From assembly GCA_039934475.1 (NCBI GenBank), contig JBDTMC010000298.1, forward strand, positions 1 through 9,617: 9,617 nucleotides of DNA, given 5' to 3'. Shown here piece after piece: positions 1 to 5,257 of this stretch. The stretch comes from JBDTMC01 sp039934475 (GTDB lineage Bacteria > Acidobacteriota > Terriglobia > Bryobacterales > Bryobacteraceae). The notes under the pieces are model-generated. The model did not search any database and was not told where the DNA came from. It worked only from the letters and a program-made list of their open reading frames with translations. Each line of letters opens with the position of its first letter. Positions within the stretch are counted from its first letter, which is position 1. Both the position numbers and the translations under genes were made by a program.

Positions 1-5
1 AAATC

Positions 6-1190
6 ATGCCAGCCCCATTTTTCGAGCCTGACCACTTGCGCCACGGACTGATAGGCGCCTTGCTGTGGCTGGTGAGCGTGTCCTTAGCCGCCACCGGCGG
101 CCAGGATATCGCCGATCAGATCCGTGCCGCGCAGAGTACGGCCGACTATCCGAGGGCTGCAAAATTGTACGCGGAGCTAATTGCGTCAGGGGAAGACAGC
201 GCCGAAATCCGGAGTAACTATGGGGCGATGTTGTACTTCGCGGGGCGGGATCGCGAGGCGTTGGAGCAGTTGCGGCTGGCGCTGAAAGGCAATCCGAAGC
301 TGACGGCGCCGAACTTACTGGCCGGGATGAGTCTTACGCGAATGGGACAGTGGAAGGACGCGGTGCCGTACCTGGAGCGCGCCAGATTGCAACAACCTAG
401 TTCAACCGCACCGCTGCTGGCGTTGGGCAAGGCCTACGTGGGTTTGCGCGACTACCGGCGCGCGAGGGAAGCCTATGTGACGGCAACTGAAATGGACTCC
501 AGCAATGGGGAGGCTTGGTATGGCGCGGGGATAACGGCGCGCAGTCTTGCGGATGCGGTCCTGAAGAAGAATCGCGAGGCCGGTGCCGAGAGCGCGGAAT
601 TGCTTCGGGATTCGATGAAGGCTTTGACGCGCGCGGTGGAGTTGGATCCGGCTTCGCCACATGGCCACTTGATTCTGGCCGAGAGCTTGCGCGATTCAGG
701 AAAGTTCGCTGAGGCGTTGGCGGAGTATGAGACGGTTCTGCGGCTTTCGCCAAAAGACGCGGCGGCCAATCTTGGCCTTGCCACTACTTACTGGAAGACG
801 GGGGATCCGGAAAAGGCTGTTCCTCATTTGGAGGTTGTGCTGGCGGCACTGCCGGAAGACACAGAGGCCAACGGCATCATGGCCAATGTACTGGTGCGGC
901 GTGGGGATTTCAGCAAGGCACTGCCCTTCGCGCAGAAGGCGCTGGCCAGGAACCCCGACTTGGCGCAGGTGCGGTTCTCACTGGCCAAGATCTATATGGA
1001 ACAGGGACACACGGAGAATGCCGTGAGAGAGTTAGGTAAGATTGCGGCGATTGATCCGGATGGCACTTACCACTTTCTGTTGGCCCGCGCGTTAAGGAGT
1101 TTGGGGCGCGGTGCGGAAGCGGAGGAGGCGCTGGCGAAGTTCCGGCAACTCCGCGCGGCATCGAAGGGACATACGGTTGAGCCTGAGTAG
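6..1190 (+). CDS. Exported TPR-repeat protein (first of a tandem pair)
   Basis: A 394-residue protein built almost wholly of tetratricopeptide repeats, helical-hairpin scaffolds that bind other proteins; no enzyme domain is seen. Residues 14-29 form a hydrophobic segment (GLIGALLWLVSVSLAA) that reads as a signal peptide or N-terminal anchor, so the repeats should lie outside the cytoplasm. About nine TPR units follow from residue 33 to 385. Typical cores are AGRDREALEQLRLAL, SGKFAEALAEYETVL, RGDFSKALPFAQKAL and QGHTENAVRELGKI, with Pro at the usual end-of-repeat positions (NP, DP, SP). A less regular stretch at 171-215 holds a longer helix. The ATG lies only five bases from the window edge, so the start is not certain and no ribosome site can be judged. 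It is paralogous to the next gene, whose start lies inside it. The TPR assignment is firm; the partner and role are unknown. Confidence 0.85.
   Translation: MPAPFFEPDHLRHGLIGALLWLVSVSLAATGGQDIADQIRAAQSTADYPRAAKLYAELIASGEDSAEIRSNYGAMLYFAGRDREALEQLRLALKGNPKLTAPNLLAGMSLTRMGQWKDAVPYLERARLQQPSSTAPLLALGKAYVGLRDYRRAREAYVTATEMDSSNGEAWYGAGITARSLADAVLKKNREAGAESAELLRDSMKALTRAVELDPASPHGHLILAESLRDSGKFAEALAEYETVLRLSPKDAAANLGLATTYWKTGDPEKAVPHLEVVLAALPEDTEANGIMANVLVRRGDFSKALPFAQKALARNPDLAQVRFSLAKIYMEQGHTENAVRELGKIAAIDPDGTYHFLLARALRSLGRGAEAEEALAKFRQLRAASKGHTVEPE
1163..1169 (+). promoter_or_regulatory. Ribosome binding site deciding the TTG start of the second TPR gene
   Basis: GAAGGGA lies inside the end of the upstream TPR gene, seven bases before the TTG at 1177. 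Together with the signal peptide that begins at that TTG, it argues for a start there and for translational coupling of the two TPR genes. Confidence 0.6.
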
Positions 1191-2484
1191 CTCTCTTTCG
1201 CGCGCGCTCATCCTACTGCTGTTGGCGGCGCTGGCACCGGCGCAATCGTACGAGGATCTCTTCACACAGGCAGGGGCGCTGTCAGCGCGCGGCGACTACA
1301 GCGGCGCGATCGGCAAGTTTCGCGAGGCGCTGAAGCTGCGTCCGGGCGCGACGGAAGCCGTAAGTAACCTTGGCGTGATGTACCACATGGCTGGTCGCTA
1401 TGCGGAGGCCGTGGAGACACTGGGTCCGGCGGCGGGACAGAATCCCGATCTCTTCCCTGCCCGGCTGATTCTGGGGCTCGACCTGATTCACTTGCAGCGC
1501 TTTACTGAAGCGATCCCGAACCTGGAGGCGGCGCGCCGATTGGATCAGTCCAGCAGCGAAGCTGTTTACGGATTGGCGGCGGCGTATCTGGGCGCAGACA
1601 AACTGCAACTGGCGGCTGATCTTTATGAAGAGCGGACAAAGGGCGCGCCGGGAGAAGCGGATGGTTGGTACGGCCTTGGACTATGTTACGAACGGATGGC
1701 AGAGGCGGCTTCGCGCAGACTGGCGCGGACCGCGGGTGGCGCGGCATTGGACAAGCAATTCCTCAGTGAGTTTCTGATCGATCGCGGCGAGAACCGGCTG
1801 GCTGAAGAGGCCCTTCGGGAAGCTGTGGCGCTGCGGCGAGAAGAAATGGCGCCGGCGGCGCAAGCGGCCTACCAGCAAGCGCGGGCACTGGCGGAACGTT
1901 CGCGCGCCGCCTTCACTCACTTACTAGAGGTGGCTCCCGATGCGTGGCAGAGCCGATTGTTTTTGGGCGATTTGAACCGGCAGCAGCGCCACTTCGATGA
2001 GGCAATCCGAGACTACGAGGCGGTGGAGAAGGGCCAACCGGCGAACCTGGCGCCGGCTATTGGACTGGCCACAGTGTATTGGGAACTGGGGCAGTTCGAG
2101 AAGGCAGAGGAGTATCTACAGCGTGTGCTTGCCGCCAATCCGAAAGCGACGCAGGCGTTGTTCCAGTTGGGGAATATACGGGTGCGCCAGCGACGCGAGG
2201 ACGAGGCGATTCCGCTGCTGAAGGAGTATCTGCGCCAGCAGCCGGACTCGCTGTTTGCTTGTGCCGACCTGGGAAAGGCGTACTTTCATGCGGGAAAGTA
2301 CGGGGAGGCCGTTCCCTATCTTCAGAAGGCGCGGCCGATTGACGAGAAGGGCGATTTGCACTATCAACTGGCGACGGCGTTGCGGGCGTTGGACCGGCCC
2401 AAAGAGGCGCGCGCCGCGCTGACAGTATCGGCTGAGCTGAGGAAGCGTTCGTTGGCGCGCGACCTGCGCCTGAAGCAACCTTAG
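1177..2484 (+). CDS. Exported TPR-repeat protein (second of a tandem pair), TTG start
   Basis: A 435-residue TPR protein. I chose the TTG at 1177 over an in-frame ATG at 1111. GAAGGGA lies seven bases before it, and the protein then begins with a clean signal peptide: SLSSSLSR, a Leu/Ala-rich core (residues 10-19) and a signal peptidase I site APA|QS after residue 22. Starting at 1111 would add an Arg-rich, unlikely N-terminus. TPR units run from about 24 to 160 and 245 to 425, for example SARGDYSGAIGKFREAL, LGQFEKAEEYLQRVL and HAGKYGEAVPYLQKA. Between them, residues 164-245 are a charged helical stretch beginning WYGLGLCYERMAEAA. The order of motifs mirrors the preceding gene, pointing to tandem duplication. 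The 14-base overlap suggests coupled translation. Its stop overlaps the convergent rhamnosidase stop. The function beyond protein-protein scaffolding is unknown. Confidence 0.85.
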   Translation: MSLSSSLSRALILLLLAALAPAQSYEDLFTQAGALSARGDYSGAIGKFREALKLRPGATEAVSNLGVMYHMAGRYAEAVETLGPAAGQNPDLFPARLILGLDLIHLQRFTEAIPNLEAARRLDQSSSEAVYGLAAAYLGADKLQLAADLYEERTKGAPGEADGWYGLGLCYERMAEAASRRLARTAGGAALDKQFLSEFLIDRGENRLAEEALREAVALRREEMAPAAQAAYQQARALAERSRAAFTHLLEVAPDAWQSRLFLGDLNRQQRHFDEAIRDYEAVEKGQPANLAPAIGLATVYWELGQFEKAEEYLQRVLAANPKATQALFQLGNIRVRQRREDEAIPLLKEYLRQQPDSLFACADLGKAYFHAGKYGEAVPYLQKARPIDEKGDLHYQLATALRALDRPKEARAALTVSAELRKRSLARDLRLKQP

Positions 2485-4427
2485 TAACTCATGCGGAAGT
2501 AATAGGCGCCGGGGGCGAGGTTCATCTTCAGGGGCCCAGCTTTCTGAGCTGGCGCGGTGACGCGCGAGTCCGTTGAGAACTGTGTCCCATCGAAGAACGG
2601 GCGTCCGTCCAGCGTGACTTTCCCGGAACCGGAATAGGGCAGTTCAAACTCCGCGGTCATACCGGTGGGAACGAGCACCCGAAGTTCAACCGACTTCGTG
2701 GCCGGGGTACGCTGCCAGGCGATTCGTACATCTCCGAGGGGGGTGGGTGCACTGCCTTCGGCGTAGTCGAGACCTGCGAAGTGGGGAGCGATGCGGGTGC
2801 GAGTAAAGCCTGACGCGAGGGGCTGAACCCCGAGGATGTGACGCACCACAAACGGCGCGGGGCCGCTGGCGTAAGTGATGGTTTGGGCTCCCATCTCGGC
2901 GGTGTAGCCGGGCAATGGGTGGACGTCTTCGCCGGGTATGTTCCAGAGTTCCCAGAACGTGGTGGCGCCGGCGGTGAGGAACGTGCCCCAATAGCGTTTC
3001 AGGGACGTGACACCGTCCTCATAGCGCCCCATCTGCCCGAAGGTCTCGAGCACGTTGTGCATGAACCAAGGGCTGGCTTTTCCAGGGCGCAACTCCGGTC
3101 CGACGGCCCATTCGAAGATTGCCTCACGGTCTTCCGCTGGCGCGACACCGTACTGCACGGCGAGGGTGGCCGCGAAGGGCGACAACGATTGATGCCCCAC
3201 CTTTTCGTAGTAACGCTTCTCCGGAGGCGAGTAGTAGAGGCGTTGGATAGTCGCCTTCACACTGTCTGCGGCGCGGGTATAGCGGGTGGCGGCGGCGGTG
3301 TTATCAATGCGTGTGGCGATAGACGCCATGGAATGCAGAAAGTTGTAGTAGATGATGTTGAGGGTGGCGAGTTCACCGGGTTCTGGGTTGTTGACGAAGG
3401 GGTAACCCCAGTCGATCACCAGCCACATCGGCTTCCATTCACCGGCCGTGGTGATGAGTCCGTTTGGTCCCAGGTGGTGGTGGAACCATTCGTCGGCGCG
3501 CTCCATCACAGGGAAGAGATCGCGCATTGTCTGCACGTCTCCGAAGTCGAGATCCGCGCGAGCCAGTTCTTCGGCTAGCCACATGGTCTGCTCTGGGAGT
3601 TCGATGGCTTCGTTACCGGGGTAAGGGAACTTCAGGCGACCGTGTTCGTCTTCGGAGAGCGTGATCTGATGGAGAAAGTAACTCATCAGGCCGTGGTCAT
3701 TGAACACGGTTTCGTTCATGGCCGCCCAGGCGAGGTCGGACCATTGCGCATGTTCGCGCCACCCCGAACCGGAGTAACCCCAGTGCGTGTCGACTTTGTG
3801 GGACCACTTAGCCATGTCGAAGAGACGGTCGAGTACGGGGTCGGACGAATGGAACTGCGCTTCGCCGGCATAGCGATAGTCCCGGCGCATGGAACCGATG
3901 CTTCGCAGGACGAGAGGAGTCTTCGCGCTGCGGATTGTAAGTTGGATGTAGCGATAGGCGTTGTAATCGTAGCGGGTCCAACTCTGGGGTCCGTCGCGGA
4001 GGGTGATGCGGTCTGTGAGATAAGTATTCTGATCGGAGGTGATGCGGCGGGCGGCGAGCACGCGACCTTCGTCGAGGTACTCAGAGAGTGACACGTCGAT
4101 GATGGTGCCTGTGCCCGCGTCAACTTCGAAGTGAGGACAGCCGATCACCATGCGGCCCATGTCGAAGATGATGGCCGCGTCTTTACTTGGCTGGGGCGTG
4201 GTCACCGTTACTGGTTGGCGAGCGGCAATGGTCACGGTGGCAGGCGTCGACAAGGGCTCGTGGTTCACCTGAACGGCGAGGATGCGTTCGTCTTTCGCGC
4301 GCGTCACCTCACCATAGCGGACGATGCCCTGCACGGGCTCAAACACTTCGTCGATCTCGCCGAGGTCGCGCGCGACGAGGTTTTCATAGCCGCCTTGCGG
4401 GGGCTTGCCGATGAGGACGGCTGCCAA
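2481..4427 (-). CDS. Alpha-L-rhamnosidase-like glycoside hydrolase (GH78 type), catalytic C-terminal part of a frame-broken gene
   Basis: 648 codons continue the rhamnosidase begun by the fragment at 4304-4981 but in another frame. Numbered from the TTG at 4427: residues 35-185 resemble the beta-sandwich of bacterial rhamnosidases (FDMGRMVIG, SEYLDEGRV, YNAYRYIQLTI). Residues 186-530 look like the six-hairpin (alpha/alpha)6 catalytic domain. Residues 531-648 are a C-terminal beta domain (LGDVRIAWQRT). WREHAQWSD at 223-231 matches the GH78 R-E-R-x-x-W-x-G-D region, making E225 the candidate general acid. TTFWELW at 489-495 carries E493, the candidate general base. The family releases terminal L-rhamnose from plant or microbial glycans and glycosides. 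Pieces of the usual active-site motif differ, so the exact sugar is uncertain. AGGAG stands eight bases before the TTG, so separate translation is conceivable, but this part lacks the signal peptide. The gene ends head-on against the second TPR gene. Confidence 0.75.
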   Translation of the reverse strand: MAAVLIGKPPQGGYENLVARDLGEIDEVFEPVQGIVRYGEVTRAKDERILAVQVNHEPLSTPATVTIAARQPVTVTTPQPSKDAAIIFDMGRMVIGCPHFEVDAGTGTIIDVSLSEYLDEGRVLAARRITSDQNTYLTDRITLRDGPQSWTRYDYNAYRYIQLTIRSAKTPLVLRSIGSMRRDYRYAGEAQFHSSDPVLDRLFDMAKWSHKVDTHWGYSGSGWREHAQWSDLAWAAMNETVFNDHGLMSYFLHQITLSEDEHGRLKFPYPGNEAIELPEQTMWLAEELARADLDFGDVQTMRDLFPVMERADEWFHHHLGPNGLITTAGEWKPMWLVIDWGYPFVNNPEPGELATLNIIYYNFLHSMASIATRIDNTAAATRYTRAADSVKATIQRLYYSPPEKRYYEKVGHQSLSPFAATLAVQYGVAPAEDREAIFEWAVGPELRPGKASPWFMHNVLETFGQMGRYEDGVTSLKRYWGTFLTAGATTFWELWNIPGEDVHPLPGYTAEMGAQTITYASGPAPFVVRHILGVQPLASGFTRTRIAPHFAGLDYAEGSAPTPLGDVRIAWQRTPATKSVELRVLVPTGMTAEFELPYSGSGKVTLDGRPFFDGTQFSTDSRVTAPAQKAGPLKMNLAPGAYYFRMSY

Positions 4428-4981
4428 CCGGGGAGCTCCTGGCGAAGGTCAACCTGCTCGATGAAATGCAGTTGGAAGCTTTGACGCGGTGTGTCTTGTT
4501 TCCACTGGGGAGGGATGAGGTACTTCCACTCGGCACCGGTGTCGAGCCTTGTGCTGCCCACCGTACCTTCAAGCAGGAACAGCCCTCGGCCACCGTGAAA
4601 ATCCTCTGTGCCGGTGGCGAGTGAGTAGACGTGCGCGGCGATGACGTTCTTGCCTGGTTGGAGGAACGGCGCGATGTCGCGAGTGTCGTAGTAGTGATAG
4701 CGGCGGTCGGAAATGGGAGGGCCGAAACCGGCGCGATGGCCATTCACGTAGAGCGTGTAGTGGGTGGCCGCGCTGACTTGGACGATCACGGGTCCGCGCG
4801 GCAGGGACGGCAATTGAAAGTCCCGGCGGAAGTAGACGTGGAGGTTGGCTTCCCGTCCTTCGGGCGAACTCCAAATCCACGAGGCGCGCCAGGCTTTCTT
4901 GATTTGTCCGGGGGCATAGTGCGGCGCAGCTGACAAAGTGGCGCAGCAGAAGGCGAGCAGGACGGCGAGCAGTCTTTTCAT
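4304..4981 (-). CDS. Alpha-L-rhamnosidase-like glycoside hydrolase, N-terminal part of a frame-broken gene
   Basis: 225 codons, of which only the first ~186 look native. Residues 1-18 (MKRLLAVLLAFCCATLSA) form a signal peptide with likely cleavage before APHYAPG, so the enzyme was exported. Residues 31-186 match the N-terminal carbohydrate-binding-like domain of GH78 rhamnosidases: ASWIW, FRRDF, a THYTLYVNG strand, GFGPP, YHYYDTRDI and LQPGKNVIAAHVY. They end at VDLRQELPGW. After W186 the reading becomes Ser/Arg/Lys-rich junk until a TGA at 4304, while the family sequence resumes in a different frame from 4427. I chose the ATG at 4981 rather than the in-frame ATG at 5014 because it begins the signal peptide directly. 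It is preceded by AAAGG and overlaps the TGA of the URO-D remnant as ATGA. If the frame break is real, the enzyme is inactive or made as two pieces. Confidence 0.75.
   Translation of the reverse strand: MKRLLAVLLAFCCATLSAAPHYAPGQIKKAWRASWIWSSPEGREANLHVYFRRDFQLPSLPRGPVIVQVSAATHYTLYVNGHRAGFGPPISDRRYHYYDTRDIAPFLQPGKNVIAAHVYSLATGTEDFHGGRGLFLLEGTVGSTRLDTGAEWKYLIPPQWKQDTPRQSFQLHFIEQVDLRQELPGWQPSSSASPRKAAMKTSSRATSARSTKCLSPCRASSAMVR
4421..4440 (-). other. Frame break in the rhamnosidase gene, with an internal AGGAG-TTG start signal
   Basis: On the minus strand the N-terminal frame reads ...QELPGWQ through 4421. The frame that carries the rest of the enzyme reads LAAVLIGKPP from 4427. Moving between them needs one base (or 3n+1 bases) added back. 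GH78 proteins usually carry about ten more residues here (a P-G-F-D-D-S-x-W-like stretch after PGW), so a short deletion fits slightly better than a single-base slip. A C4 run at 4430-4433 is a possible slip or sequencing-error site. AGGAG at 4436-4440 lies eight bases before the TTG at 4427-4425, a good spacing for a new start. Confidence 0.65.
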
Positions 4982-5115
4982 AACGCCTTTGCTAAACGAT
5001 CCATGAAGTAACAATAGTTCTCGTAAGGGATGTCGGGCGGCGCGCTGTGGTCGAGCATGGGGACGAAGCCGCCGTCGTCAATCAGCCGTTTGTGACGGGC
5101 GATCTCCGCATCCAT
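4978..5115 (-). pseudogene. C-terminal remnant of a uroporphyrinogen decarboxylase (URO-D) family gene
   Basis: 45 codons from MDAEIARHKRLID to DRLAKAL. The core DDGGFVPMLDHSAPPDIPYENYCYF, read in pieces (GG-[FY]-[VI]-P, DH..PPD, YENY), is the C-terminal end of URO-D superfamily proteins. These are TIM-barrel decarboxylases and corrinoid or cobalamin-linked methyltransferases, normally 330-400 residues long. Nothing upstream of about 5115 continues the family in any minus-strand frame. The open frame goes on to 5226, but its extra residues are encoded by the hairpin-rich spacer and look unlike protein. The TGA (4980-4978) overlaps the rhamnosidase ATG as ATGA, typical of an intact operon junction. 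So a full gene probably once stood here and most of it was deleted. No convincing ribosome site precedes the ATG at 5115. The lost function cannot be told more finely than the superfamily. Confidence 0.65.
4986..4990 (-). promoter_or_regulatory. Ribosome binding site of the rhamnosidase
   Basis: AAAGG on the minus strand, four bases before the ATG at 4981. It lies within the last codons of the URO-D remnant, which is what a coupled operon start would look like. Confidence 0.5.
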
Positions 5116-5150
5116 AGGCTGACTGCTACCAATGTCGACCGTCGCCGGAG

Positions 5151-5184
5151 GGCCACAAACTTCCGGACTCCGGTTTGTTAGGCC
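5151..5184. repeat. Inverted repeat (hairpin) in the spacer between remnant and activase gene
   Basis: GGCCACAAAC (5151-5160) can pair with GTTTGT-TA-GGCC (5173-5184), giving a 6 bp plus 4 bp stem with a two-base bulge. The loop region contains a near-perfect palindrome, CCGGACTCCGG (5163-5173). In addition CCGGAG (5145-5150) can pair with CTCCGG (5168-5173). This is noncoding, palindrome-rich sequence of the kind seen in intergenic repeat elements; only one copy is visible here. Confidence 0.5.
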
Positions 5185-5199
5185 CGGTGCTACTAATGA

Positions 5200-5238
5200 C
5201 AAACGGCCCGGCTGCTTAGGTAGCAACCGGGCCGTTTG
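5200..5238 (-). terminator. Strong hairpin, probable transcription terminator of the activase operon
   Basis: CAAACGGCCCGG (5200-5211) pairs perfectly with CCGGGCCGTTTG (5227-5238). After one C/A mismatch the stem continues with TGCT (5213-5216) against AGCA (5222-5225), closing on a five-base loop. It begins 19 bases beyond the activase stop codon, the right place for a terminator of that operon. No good T-run follows on either strand, so it may act as a GC-rich terminator or as an RNA 3'-end protector. Being symmetric, it could work in both directions. Confidence 0.6.
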
Positions 5239-5257
5239 GACTTACTTACTGAATTCG

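Noticed and set aside
1111..1176. ATG at 1111 as the start of the second TPR gene
   Set aside because: It would add 22 Arg-rich residues before a clean signal peptide and deepen the overlap. The TTG at 1177 has a GAAGGGA ribosome site.
3474..3487. GGTGGTGGTGG run as a short tandem repeat
   Set aside because: It simply encodes the HHH of the rhamnosidase (WFHHHLG) and is too short to matter.
2838..3578. + strand open frame (246 codons) antisense to the rhamnosidase
   Set aside because: The opposite strand encodes clear GH78 motifs throughout; this frame has none.
4982..5014. ATG at 5014 as the start of the rhamnosidase
   Set aside because: The ATG at 4981 starts the signal peptide directly, has AAAGG before it and forms the ATGA overlap with the preceding stop.
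5116..5226. The upstream part of the 82-codon frame as real protein sequence of the URO-D remnant
   Set aside because: Its codons coincide with the inverted-repeat spacer and the terminator hairpin, and the residues do not resemble the URO-D family.
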